12,621 nt of DNA from assembly GCA_934434905.1 (NCBI GenBank), contig CAKSAI010000063.1:1-12621 (forward strand), written 5' to 3'. The translations under genes were made by a program, and so were the position numbers. Source of the DNA: an uncultured Lachnospiraceae bacterium. Its GTDB lineage: Bacteria > Bacillota > Clostridia > Lachnospirales > Lachnospiraceae. Of this stretch, positions 1-7,123 are shown one piece after another; the first letter of the stretch is position 1, and every line of letters begins with the position of its first letter. The notes beneath the pieces are model-generated. The model had not been told where the DNA came from. It worked only from the letters and a program-made list of their open reading frames with translations, and made no database searches.

Positions 1-75
1 CTGCGGATCGAATACTATACCAATGACGAGATGAAGATCATCGGCTTCATTGAGCAAATCGTATATGACCCATAA
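1..75 (+). CDS. yqfC: YqfC (YabP/YqfC family) sporulation protein, C-terminal end only
   Basis: An open frame enters from the left edge and ends at TAA 73-75; only the last 24 residues are present (ending in IVYDP). The residues LRIEYYTNDEMKIIGFI fit the C-terminal part of the small YqfC family of sporulation proteins. Its place directly before yqfD is the standard arrangement in spore-forming Firmicutes, and this context carries most of the assignment. The stop codon overlaps the ribosome binding site of yqfD, so the two are almost certainly cotranscribed and translationally coupled. The fragment is too short for a stand-alone family call. Confidence 0.7.
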   Translation: MRIEYYTNDEMKIIGFIEQIVYDP

Positions 76-80
76 GGAGA
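74..80 (+). promoter_or_regulatory. Ribosome binding site that fixes the TTG start of yqfD
   Basis: AAGGAGA lies six bases before TTG at 87 and overlaps the yqfC stop codon. No ATG or GTG is suitably placed nearby, so this site supports TTG as the yqfD start. Confidence 0.75.
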
Positions 81-86
81 GTTCAT

Positions 87-1319
87 TTGTTTGCAGATAA
101 GTTGAAGTTTTTGCAAGGCTATGTGAGAGTGCGTCTCACCGGGTATGCGCCGGAGCGCTTCCTGAATCTGTGCAGCAAGCGCAATATCCTGATCTGGAAC
201 CTGGAGTTTAAGGAGGAAGCCTATGAACTCTGTATCAGTGTGAAGGCCTTTCGGGAATTGAAGCCTGTTCTGCGGAAAACGAAGACAAGGCTTAGGATCC
301 TTTCCCGTCACGGCCTTCCTTTTTTTCTGCATCGTTATCGAAAGCGCAAGGTTTTTTTTCTGGGGATCGTTCTCTGTGCGCTATCCCTCTATGTCATGTC
401 TCTTTTTATCTGGAATATTGAGATTGAGGGAAATCTGCACCGGACGGACAGTACCATTCTTCAGTTTCTTGAGGAGAATCACGTATACCATGGAATCAGA
501 AAGAACAGTCTTGACTGTGCACGACTGGAAGAGCTTCTGCGCAGCCAGTATGATGATGTGATCTGGGCATCCGTGAAGATCCAGGGCACCCGGCTGGTGA
601 TTGATATTCAGGAGAATCTCGTCACCAATCAGGCGGCGGAGACGGTCACGAAGGATACGCCCAGTGACCTGGCAGCAGATAAGGACGCTGTCATCTATAG
701 CATCATCACACGTACCGGTACGCCTCTGGTGGAGAAAGGGAGTGCGGTGGTAAAAGGCGATATCCTGGTGGAAGGCAGGGTGCCTATCTATAATGACAAC
801 GGCGAGCTGGTCCACTACCGATACTGCTATGCAGATGCGGACATTCTGGCAAATACAAGCTATTTTTACCATGAGACCTTCCCAATGGAGCATGAGGACA
901 AGGTTTTCAGCGGAAAAGAAAAGACATCCTACGGACTCTTGATTTTTCAGAAGCGGATCTGTTTTCCCTGGAAAAAACAGGCCTTTGCCGCCAGCGACAG
1001 GATCACGGTGGAACGCCCGGTGAAGCTGGGAAAGAACTTTTATCTTCCGATTGTACTTTGCAAAGAGGTCGCAAAGGAGTATAATATAGAGAAAAAAACA
1101 TATACCAAGACCGAAGCAGAAACGCTGGCAGCTGACCGATTGTCGGAATTTTGTAAAAAACTGGAAGAAAAAGGGGTTCACATTACGGAAAATCATGTTA
1201 TGATAATAGCAGGAGATGAGAACTGCACGGCCGGCGGAGAGATCAAGGTCGTGGAGTCCGTGGGTATGCGGCAGGCGGCCAATATGGAAGAACCCGATGA
1301 AGAGGCGGCCGGGGAATAG
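87..1319 (+). CDS. yqfD: Sporulation protein YqfD
   Basis: A 410-residue protein, close to the roughly 400 residues usual for YqfD. The N-terminal cytoplasmic part (about 1-87) carries YVRVRLTGYAPERFLNLC and a basic stretch (RHGLPFFLHRYRKRK). One transmembrane helix follows at about 88-111, then WNIEIEGNLHRTDSTIL, which opens the large external part typical of the family. YqfD is a membrane protein of the sporulation programme (sigma-E regulated in Bacillus). Its exact biochemical role is not established. The start is TTG, supported by AAGGAGA six bases upstream. Downstream, phoH begins after 47 bases with no terminator visible, consistent with a yqfC-yqfD-phoH-ybeY operon. The C-terminus is acidic (EEPDEEAAGE). 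Confidence 0.9.
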   Translation: MFADKLKFLQGYVRVRLTGYAPERFLNLCSKRNILIWNLEFKEEAYELCISVKAFRELKPVLRKTKTRLRILSRHGLPFFLHRYRKRKVFFLGIVLCALSLYVMSLFIWNIEIEGNLHRTDSTILQFLEENHVYHGIRKNSLDCARLEELLRSQYDDVIWASVKIQGTRLVIDIQENLVTNQAAETVTKDTPSDLAADKDAVIYSIITRTGTPLVEKGSAVVKGDILVEGRVPIYNDNGELVHYRYCYADADILANTSYFYHETFPMEHEDKVFSGKEKTSYGLLIFQKRICFPWKKQAFAASDRITVERPVKLGKNFYLPIVLCKEVAKEYNIEKKTYTKTEAETLAADRLSEFCKKLEEKGVHITENHVMIIAGDENCTAGGEIKVVESVGMRQAANMEEPDEEAAGE

Positions 1320-1366
1320 CCGGCGTTAGCTGTAATAACGATATCAGAGGAAGGGCAGACAGACGA

Positions 1367-2401
1367 ATGAGTTTAACGGAAATTAGTATCAATATGCCGA
1401 CGGAGCATATGGCAAATGTGTTTGGACAATTTGACGCATATGTTAAGAAGATAGAACGGGCATTTCACGTGACGGTGGTGATGCGTGAGGATAGTATGAA
1501 GCTTCTTGGAAACGAAGCAGATATTGACAAGGCCTCGCGCGTATTTAAGCAGCTTCTGGAGCTATCCGTCCGGGGCAACCAGATTACGGAACAGAATGTA
1601 GATTATGCCATCTCACTTACCTTCGAGGAACGTGAGACGGCCCTGACTGAGATCGATCAGGATCTGATCTGTCATACCATAAACGGCAAGCCGGTGAAGC
1701 CGAAGACTTTGGGGCAGAAGAAGTATGTGGATCAGATCCGGGAGAAAATGATCGTGTTCGGCATCGGGCCTGCCGGTACCGGAAAGACGTATCTCGCTAT
1801 GGCAATGGCCATCACTGCCTTCAAGAACGAGGAGGTTGGCCGGATCATTCTGACGCGTCCTGCCATCGAGGCGGGCGAGAAGCTGGGCTTTCTGCCGGGA
1901 GACCTGCAGAGCAAGGTGGATCCATACCTGAGACCTTTGTATGATGCACTCTACCAGATCATGGGAGCGGACAGTTTTCAGAAGAATATGGAGAAGGGGC
2001 TTATCGAGGTGGCACCGCTGGCCTACATGCGGGGTCGTACGCTGGACAATGCTTTTATCATCCTGGATGAGGCACAGAATACCACGCCGGCCCAGATGAA
2101 AATGTTTTTGACAAGAATTGGCTTTGGTTCCAAGGTGGTGATCACCGGCGATGCCACCCAGAAGGATCTGGCTCCGGGGACGAAGTCGGGGCTGGACGTG
2201 GCGCTTACGGTGCTTAAGAAGGTGGAAGATATCGGAATCAGCCAGCTTACCAGCAGCGACGTGGTACGTCATCCGCTGGTGCAGAAGATCGTCAAGGCAT
2301 ATGAGGAGTATGAGAAGCATGAACAGCGCCAGGAGAAGCGGCAGGAGCATAGGAGTGAGCAACGGTCGACAGACGGCAGGGGCAGAAAACGAAGCCGATA
2401 A
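1367..2401 (+). CDS. phoH: PhoH-family ATPase (PhoH/YbeZ)
   Basis: A 344-residue cytoplasmic P-loop protein of normal PhoH size. The N-terminal 100 residues form the KH-like/PhoH lead-in. Walker A is GPAGTGKT at residues 134-141 and Walker B is IILDEAQN at 231-238, followed by TTPAQMKMFLTRIGFGSK and the ITGDATQ sensor segment near 259-265, all hallmarks of this helicase-like family. PhoH/YbeZ proteins are ATPases or NTP-dependent helicases linked to RNA metabolism, and neighbourhood with YbeY is conserved across bacteria. The C-terminal tail (after about 315) is very rich in Glu, Arg, Gln and His and probably disordered. The ATG start has AGAGGAAGG about 12 bases upstream, a slightly long spacing. 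ybeY starts 51 bases downstream. Confidence 0.95.
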   Translation: MSLTEISINMPTEHMANVFGQFDAYVKKIERAFHVTVVMREDSMKLLGNEADIDKASRVFKQLLELSVRGNQITEQNVDYAISLTFEERETALTEIDQDLICHTINGKPVKPKTLGQKKYVDQIREKMIVFGIGPAGTGKTYLAMAMAITAFKNEEVGRIILTRPAIEAGEKLGFLPGDLQSKVDPYLRPLYDALYQIMGADSFQKNMEKGLIEVAPLAYMRGRTLDNAFIILDEAQNTTPAQMKMFLTRIGFGSKVVITGDATQKDLAPGTKSGLDVALTVLKKVEDIGISQLTSSDVVRHPLVQKIVKAYEEYEKHEQRQEKRQEHRSEQRSTDGRGRKRSR

Positions 2402-2437
2402 TCATGACGATTGCAGGACGATAGATTATGTGATTTC

Positions 2438-2443
2438 AGGAGG
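2438..2443 (+). promoter_or_regulatory. Ribosome binding site that fixes the ybeY start at 2453
   Basis: A perfect AGGAGG lies nine bases before ATG 2453. A longer frame could begin at TTG 2411, but that start has no comparable site, and ATG 2444 touches the AGGAGG. The 2453 start also gives the normal length for YbeY. Confidence 0.8.
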
Positions 2444-2452
2444 ATGAGGGTA

Positions 2453-2947
2453 ATGACAGTTGTTGTAGAGAATGAAAGTGGACAAGAATTTGATTTTCCA
2501 TATGTGCAGCTGGCGGAGGATGTGGTGAATGCGGCCATGGACGCGGAGGATTTTCCCTTTGAAGCGGAAGTAAATGTACTGCTGGTGACCAAGGAAGAGA
2601 TTCATCGCATCAACCTGGAGCAGCGGCAGATCGATGCACCCACGGATGTGCTTTCATTTCCGCTGATCGCCTATCCGGCGGCCGGGGACTTCTCCAAAGT
2701 GGAGGAGGACAGCGATAATTTTAACCCGGATACCGGGGAGGCGCTTCTGGGGGATATCATCCTCTGTGTGGACAAGATTAAGGAACAGGCGGCCGAGTAT
2801 GGACACAGTGAGCGCCGGGAATATGCGTTTCTCATTCTTCACAGCATGCTGCATCTGTTCGGCTACGATCATATGACGGAGCAGGAGGCAGCCATAATGG
2901 AGCAGAAGCAACGGAATATTCTGGAGGACATGCAGGTTTTCCGATAA
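2453..2947 (+). CDS. ybeY: YbeY endoribonuclease (rRNA maturation factor)
   Basis: A 164-residue protein starting at ATG 2453; the same frame is open back to TTG 2411 but the AGGAGG supports 2453. The metal-binding motif HSMLHLFGYDH places the three zinc-ligand histidines at about residues 130, 134 and 140 (HxxxHxxxxxH). DAPTDVLSFPL near 61-71 and LLGDIILC near 98-105 are the other conserved blocks. YbeY is a metal-dependent single-strand endoribonuclease acting in 16S rRNA 3'-end maturation and ribosome quality control. It follows phoH as in most bacteria. The insert between LSFPL and LLGDI is rich in acidic residues (KVEEDSDNFNPDTGEA), as commonly seen in clostridial homologues. Confidence 0.95.
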   Translation: MTVVVENESGQEFDFPYVQLAEDVVNAAMDAEDFPFEAEVNVLLVTKEEIHRINLEQRQIDAPTDVLSFPLIAYPAAGDFSKVEEDSDNFNPDTGEALLGDIILCVDKIKEQAAEYGHSERREYAFLILHSMLHLFGYDHMTEQEAAIMEQKQRNILEDMQVFR

Positions 2948-2974
2948 AAGGTTACAGAAGTAGAGGATATATTT

Positions 2975-4648
2975 ATGGGTAGTAATACAAAAAAAAGTTC
3001 CAATTTCCTGGTGCAGGGTTCTATCCTGGGCATTGCGTCCATCATAAGCAGGATGATCGGTCTGATCTACCGGATTCCGTTGACTGCCATCATTGGGGAC
3101 GTTGGCAACGATTATTACGGCGCGGCTATGGAGGTATACAGCATTTTGCTGCTGATATCCTCCTACAGCCTGCCGCTGGCTGTCTCCAAGCTGGTTTCCA
3201 CCAGAGTGGCACAGGGGCAGCGGAGGAATGCATATCGGATCTTTCGGGGAGCCTTGATCTTCGCCTTGATCTCCGGTACCGCCGCAGGGCTGATCGTATA
3301 CTTTGGCGCGGGGGTCATTACGACGCTCTTGAAGACACCGTTGAGCATCTTTGCACTTCGGGTGCTGGCGCCGACGCTTCTGGTCGTGGCAGTACTTGGT
3401 GTGATCCGTGGCTTCTTCCAGGGGCTCGGAACCATGATGCCAAGTGCCATCTCCCAGCTCATCGAGCAGGTGGTGAATGCCATCGTCAGTATCTGGGCTG
3501 CCTATATGCTGTATGGCTACGGCACCAGGATAGGGGCGGTTCTGGGCGATTCCAAGCATTATGGAGAGGCCTACGGGGCTGCCGGTGGAACCATAGGAAC
3601 CGGCATTGGAGCGCTGTTCGCGCTTGGTTTTGTGTTTCTCGTATTTATTCTTTATCGTCCGGTGTTCAAGCGCCAGATGCGAAGGGATGTAACCCGGCGG
3701 CAGGAGGGCTACGGTGAGATCTTCCGGATTCTGATCCTCACCATTATTCCGGTGCTCTTAAGCACTACCATCTACAATATCAGCTCCATCATCGACCAGG
3801 GGATATTCAAGAATATCGCTGCGCTTCAGAATTATGAAGAGGTTGCTTACAGCACCATGTGGGGTGTTTTCACCGGAAAATACAAGACGTTGATTAACGT
3901 GCCTATCGCACTGGCTTCCGCGTTGGCTGCATCCAGTGTGCCAAGTATAGCTACGGCTTTTGCTTCCAAGGACATCAAGGAGGTGCGGCGCAAGGTGAAT
4001 TCTGCCATCCGTTTCGTGATGGTTATTGCCTTCCCCTGTGCGGTGGGAATGGCTGTGCTGGCCGGTCCCATCATCAACCTGCTGTATCCGGCATCAACTG
4101 CGGCCGGGAAGGAAGCAAATCAGTTGGCGGCAAGACTGCTCCAGGTTGGAGCGGTGTCCGTGGTGTTCTATTCCCTGTCCACCTTGTCCAATGCGATCCT
4201 ACAGGGAATCAACCGCATGAAGAAGCCGGTGTACAATGCTGTTTTCGCGCTGGTGGCACATATTTTACTGTTGCTGATCCTTATGGTAGCTTTTAACCTG
4301 AACATATATGCGGTGGTGCTGGCGAATGCCTTTTTCTCTCTGATGATGTGCATCCTGAATGGACTTGCTATCCGAAATTACATCAATTATCAGCAGGAGG
4401 TCCGAAAGACATTTCTGATCCCGTTTCTTGCTTCCGCCATTATGGGCGTTGCGGTGTTCGGGTTATATCGGTTATTGATGGCTGCCATTAAGAGCAATGC
4501 TGTGGCAACGGTTTTTTCCATTCTTTGCGGGGCTGTGGTTTACGGCGTGTCCCTGTTGCTGCTGAAGGGGCTCAGTGAAGAGGATCTGCGGGCGTTCCCG
4601 GGGGGACGGCTGCTGGTGAGAGTGGCGAAAAGGTTGCACTTGTTATAA
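2975..4648 (+). CDS. MurJ/SpoVB-type polysaccharide (lipid II) flippase of the MOP superfamily
   Basis: A 557-residue, strongly hydrophobic protein with about 14 predicted transmembrane segments. The N-terminus (FLVQGSILGIASIISRMIGL, then YRIPLTAIIGDVGNDYYG) is the signature of the YtgP/SpoVB/MurJ branch. These proteins flip undecaprenyl-linked precursors such as lipid II across the membrane for wall or spore-cortex peptidoglycan. The length is nearer to Bacillus YtgP (MurJ, about 544) than to SpoVB (about 518), but sequence alone does not let me separate housekeeping from sporulation function. ATG 2975 has AGAGGAT about six bases upstream and lies 27 bases after ybeY, so cotranscription is likely. 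The last codons overlap a candidate promoter -35 element for the next gene. Confidence 0.85.
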   Translation: MGSNTKKSSNFLVQGSILGIASIISRMIGLIYRIPLTAIIGDVGNDYYGAAMEVYSILLLISSYSLPLAVSKLVSTRVAQGQRRNAYRIFRGALIFALISGTAAGLIVYFGAGVITTLLKTPLSIFALRVLAPTLLVVAVLGVIRGFFQGLGTMMPSAISQLIEQVVNAIVSIWAAYMLYGYGTRIGAVLGDSKHYGEAYGAAGGTIGTGIGALFALGFVFLVFILYRPVFKRQMRRDVTRRQEGYGEIFRILILTIIPVLLSTTIYNISSIIDQGIFKNIAALQNYEEVAYSTMWGVFTGKYKTLINVPIALASALAASSVPSIATAFASKDIKEVRRKVNSAIRFVMVIAFPCAVGMAVLAGPIINLLYPASTAAGKEANQLAARLLQVGAVSVVFYSLSTLSNAILQGINRMKKPVYNAVFALVAHILLLLILMVAFNLNIYAVVLANAFFSLMMCILNGLAIRNYINYQQEVRKTFLIPFLASAIMGVAVFGLYRLLMAAIKSNAVATVFSILCGAVVYGVSLLLLKGLSEEDLRAFPGGRLLVRVAKRLHLL

Positions 4649-4662
4649 TAATTGAATAAAAT
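4634..4662 (+). promoter_or_regulatory. Candidate sigma-A promoter of the BofC-like gene
   Basis: TTGCAC at 4634-4639 and TAAAAT at 4657-4662 are separated by exactly 17 bases. The -35 lies within the 3' end of the flippase gene. Predicted transcription start is about 4669, one base from the left arm of the inverted repeat starting at 4670. Inferred from consensus matching only. Confidence 0.45.
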
Positions 4663-4669
4663 AAATTTT

Positions 4670-4727
4670 CAGGCGGATACTATACAAAAAGGAGTTTATC
4701 ATGAAGAAAACAACTAGTATCCGCCTG
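4670..4727 (+). promoter_or_regulatory. Perfect 13-bp inverted repeat enclosing a ribosome binding site and start codon
   Basis: CAGGCGGATACTA at 4670-4682 is perfectly complementary to TAGTATCCGCCTG at 4715-4727. The 32-nt loop contains AAAAGGAG and ATG 4701. The right arm covers roughly codons 5-9 of the BofC-like gene. In RNA this would form a strong 5'-terminal stem-loop, which could protect the mRNA or modulate translation. As DNA it could be a protein-binding dyad, though the arms are far apart for that. The structure is directly visible; its function is inference. Confidence 0.65.
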
Positions 4728-5093
4728 TCTCTTATTATTGCTGCCCTGGTGTGTGGAATCTCTTATGGCGGCGGCTATTATTTCAGTGTTCATCAGTCGG
4801 AGAAGCGGCTGGCGCAGGAAATGGCGATAGAGAGGGAACAGCTTCTTGCTGAGAATGATAATCAAGAGCCCCTGGTTGCCGAGAGTTCCGTGGGTGCAGC
4901 CACCTGCGAGTATGTACTTGGGGAAGAGGACGGCTATATTATTGTCTATTATGCGGATCAGGAGACGGTCTATTCCAACACAGATATTCGCCTGGACGAG
5001 CTTCCGGCCAGCCTGCAGAAGGAGATTGGCGCAGGTAAGCCTGTATACAGTGAAGGAGAACTGTATAATTTTCTGGAGAGTTATTCCAGTTGA
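4701..5093 (+). CDS. BofC C-terminal-domain-like small membrane-anchored protein
   Basis: A 130-residue protein. Residues 8-29 form a hydrophobic helix after a KK start, best read as an uncleaved signal anchor or signal peptide. A charged linker with coiled-coil character (about 33-55) follows. The C-terminal 60 residues (YVLGEEDGYIIVYYADQE, then a segment ending LYNFLESYS) match the pattern of BofC-type C-terminal domains found in many clostridial small proteins. In Bacillus, BofC is a forespore intermembrane-space regulator of pro-sigma-K processing; the same job is not proven for this shorter protein. AAAAGGAG six bases before ATG 4701 supports the start. The 5' end of the gene forms one arm of a 13-bp inverted repeat. 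It is probably transcribed from its own promoter as well as by read-through from the flippase gene. Confidence 0.7.
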   Translation: MKKTTSIRLSLIIAALVCGISYGGGYYFSVHQSEKRLAQEMAIEREQLLAENDNQEPLVAESSVGAATCEYVLGEEDGYIIVYYADQETVYSNTDIRLDELPASLQKEIGAGKPVYSEGELYNFLESYSS

Positions 5094-5179
5094 CGAGTGG
5101 CTGATAAGTCGCTCTCCGACTGTCTTCGACTGTTTATTGCGCTGTTCTTGCTTTTTTCTTTCATATCTGATATATTAAA

Positions 5180-5375
5180 GTTACTATTCACAGCCACAGG
5201 TAAATCCACCATCTGACTCGTCGAGCTTGCTCGTAAGAGGCTGATGGGCGATTTAGCTGTGACTGGAATCAGGAACCTCCACCCACATAAGCAAAACAGA
5301 AAACTGCGAAGCAGTGGCAGACAGCTCTGCTGGCTGGTTTTGCGCATGTAGGTGGAGGGGGCTGTGAATAGTACC
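5180..5375. repeat. 196-bp structured repeat element with inverted ends, in the convergent gap
   Basis: The ends GTTACTATTCACAGCC (5180-5195) and GGCTGTGAATAGTACC (5360-5375) are inverted copies matching 15 of 16. Inside are several nested hairpins: AAATCCACCATC/GATGGGCGATTT (5202-5213 and 5242-5253, 10 of 12), CGAGC-TT-GCTCG (5222-5233), a 22-nt arm pair at 5276-5297 and 5337-5358 pairing at 19 of 22 positions, and two small hairpins in its loop (5303-5315 and 5317-5330). No convincing protein is encoded. The right end recurs at 11644-11674, so this is a dispersed repeat, resembling a MITE or REP-like element. It separates the 3' ends of convergent gene sets and could terminate transcription both ways. 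Confidence 0.7.
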
Positions 5376-5389
5376 GATAACCGACAGCT

Positions 5390-5749
5390 CTATCCCACAC
5401 TCCCGGTCGCAATGATATCCACTCCCGTCTCTGCCACATTTGCAAGGATTATGTCCCCGGCATGCACCGGGGCCTGCACCTCAATCCCCTTTAACGCTTT
5501 CACACAGGCGAAGACCCTCTCCTTGGGAATGTCCTGCCGGGTTTTTACGGATACCATATCCGCAGTGCCACCAAGCACCCGGACCGTGGAGGTGACGATC
5601 CTGGTAGGATTGCTCACTTCCTTCCTGGCATAGTCCTCTCCCCGCTTGCAGGTATGACCGCTGACGCTCACTACATGGCCGTCATCCATAAGAACCGTGA
5701 TCGGGCAGCCCATAGGGCAGCCGATACAGGTCAACATCTTCTCTTCCAT
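5390..5749 (-). CDS. DUF1667 family four-cysteine protein of the glycerol operon
   Basis: A 119-residue protein, the usual size for DUF1667. The N-terminus carries CxxCxxxC (Cys 8, 11, 15; TCIGCPMGCPITV) and a further Cys 34 in SGHTCKRGEDYA, which is a plausible iron-sulfur or metal site. The rest (NPTRIVTSTVRVLGG, then the KTRQDIPKERVF segment) is typical of the family. It is the last gene of the module and starts three bases after the upstream oxidoreductase stop, with GAGGAGG inside that gene's end. Translational coupling to two FAD proteins suggests it is an electron-transfer subunit of the same complex, but its biochemical role is inferred from context. Confidence 0.85.
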   Translation of the reverse strand: MEEKMLTCIGCPMGCPITVLMDDGHVVSVSGHTCKRGEDYARKEVSNPTRIVTSTVRVLGGTADMVSVKTRQDIPKERVFACVKALKGIEVQAPVHAGDIILANVAETGVDIIATGSVG

Positions 5750-5752
5750 CTT

Positions 5753-7105
5753 CTACACCTCCTCGATCTTAACAGTGATCGTCCTTAAATCTGGATATCT
5801 CAAAAGCTGTTCCCTGGTTAGTGTGACCTCCTCCATCTCTCCGGGAGTGACAATAGGACGCTTCCGGTGGGCAATACGTTCCTCATCAAAATACGTGCTT
5901 ATATAACAATTCTTGTATACGCCACCGACCCGGAAGCGCACGGTAAGCTTGTCGTTCTTCAACCGCTTCGGGCTTATTGTTTCCGGGACCGTATAACGCA
6001 CCCCACCCTCCGGTAGCAGGCGAATTTCCCGGCTTCCATCACGGGCTTCCCGCATATCCGCCCGCACTTCTTCCAGAGTCTCACCGTCAGTCCGTCGCTC
6101 CTTCACACATGCCGCCGCGCTCCTGCCAATCCGCTGCTCCTTCACATACGCCGCCGCATTCCTTCCGGCCGCTGTCGCCTCCTCCGAGACATAATCCACC
6201 AGATCGTGGACATGCAGCACATTTCCGCATGCAAATACACCTTCCAGATTTGTCTCCAGGCTCTCATTGACTCTGGGGCCGGAGGTTACTGGCTTGATCT
6301 CCACACCCATACCCCTGGAAATCTCATTTTCCGGGATCAGCCCCACGGAGAGCAGCAGCGTATCACAGGAAAACTCCTCCTCCGTCCCCGGAATCGGCCT
6401 TCCGCTGCCGTCAACCTCCGCCAGCGTAACCCCGGTCAGACGCTCCTTCCCGTGGATGTCCACAACAGTATGACTCAGCTTCAGTGGAATCCCATAGTCA
6501 TCCAGGCATTGGACGATATTACGCTTCAGTCCGCCGGAGTATGGCATCAACTCCGCCACCACCTTCACCTTCGCCCCCTCCAGCGTCATCCTCCTTGCCA
6601 TGATCAGACCAATATCGCCGGAACCCAGGATAACCACCTCACGTCCCGGCATATATCCTTCCATATTTACCAGCCGCTGCGCGGTTCCCGCTGAGAAAAT
6701 ACCGGCCGGACGGTAGCCCGGTATATTTAAGGCTCCCCGCGGCCGCTCCCGGCAGCCCATAGCCAGGATGATCGCTCCCGCCGAAAGCTCAAACAAGCCC
6801 TCCTCCCGGTTCATGGCCATCACCATCTTCTGTGGGCTGATATCCATCACCATGGTATTTAATCGGTACTCGATACCCAGCTCCTTCACCTGTTCGATGA
6901 ATCTTCCTGCATATTCCGGCCCGGTCAGCTCCTCTTTAAAGGTATGAAGACCGAAGCCATTGTGGATACACTGGTTCAGAATCCCTCCCAGCTCCTTGTC
7001 CCGCTCCAGGATCAAAACGCTGTCAATTCCGTTTTCTTTTGCAGAAATCGCTGCGGCAAGGCCCGCAGGGCCGCCGCCTATGATTACAACGTCATATTTT
7101 TCCAT
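5753..7105 (-). CDS. FAD/NAD(P)-dependent pyridine nucleotide-disulfide-type oxidoreductase
   Basis: A 450-residue flavoprotein. The FAD-binding GGGPAGLAAA lies at residues 10-19 after VVII, and a second Rossmann motif ILGSGDIGL lies at about 159-167. CxxNGFGLHTFKEELTGPEY near 46-65 and FACGNVLHVHDLVDYVS near 291-307 are conserved in the subfamily often found beside GlpA-like proteins. The C-terminal 110 residues form an extra domain. An oddity is a 13-residue tandem duplication at about 317-342 (AAAYVKEQRIGRS then AAACVKERRTDGE), visible also in the DNA. ATG 7105 has AGGAGG 13 bases upstream, within the end of the preceding gene; the two genes are 18 bases apart. Likely part of a multi-subunit glycerol-3-phosphate oxidising complex; the electron acceptor is unknown. 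Confidence 0.85.
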   Translation of the reverse strand: MEKYDVVIIGGGPAGLAAAISAKENGIDSVLILERDKELGGILNQCIHNGFGLHTFKEELTGPEYAGRFIEQVKELGIEYRLNTMVMDISPQKMVMAMNREEGLFELSAGAIILAMGCRERPRGALNIPGYRPAGIFSAGTAQRLVNMEGYMPGREVVILGSGDIGLIMARRMTLEGAKVKVVAELMPYSGGLKRNIVQCLDDYGIPLKLSHTVVDIHGKERLTGVTLAEVDGSGRPIPGTEEEFSCDTLLLSVGLIPENEISRGMGVEIKPVTSGPRVNESLETNLEGVFACGNVLHVHDLVDYVSEEATAAGRNAAAYVKEQRIGRSAAACVKERRTDGETLEEVRADMREARDGSREIRLLPEGGVRYTVPETISPKRLKNDKLTVRFRVGGVYKNCYISTYFDEERIAHRKRPIVTPGEMEEVTLTREQLLRYPDLRTITVKIEEV

Positions 7106-7123
7106 CTATTTTAAATGTCCTCC

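Noticed and set aside
381..2362. Long - strand open frames opposite yqfD and phoH (381-1196 and 1613-2362)
   Set aside because: They lie opposite well-supported genes, contain no recognisable motifs, and have compositions (His, Leu, Arg, Cys rich) typical of antisense translations.
2411..2452. Extended ybeY start at TTG 2411
   Set aside because: ATG 2453 has a perfect AGGAGG at nine bases and gives the normal family length; the extension is not like YbeY.
5094..5179. Terminator directly after the BofC-like gene
   Set aside because: Short stems such as AGTCG-CTCTC-CGACT exist but have wobble pairs or no adjoining T-tract. The structured element further on is a better candidate.
6100..6157. 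Direct repeats that could suggest a CRISPR-like array
   Set aside because: There are only two copies, they are in frame, and they lie within a gene; this is a local protein-coding duplication.
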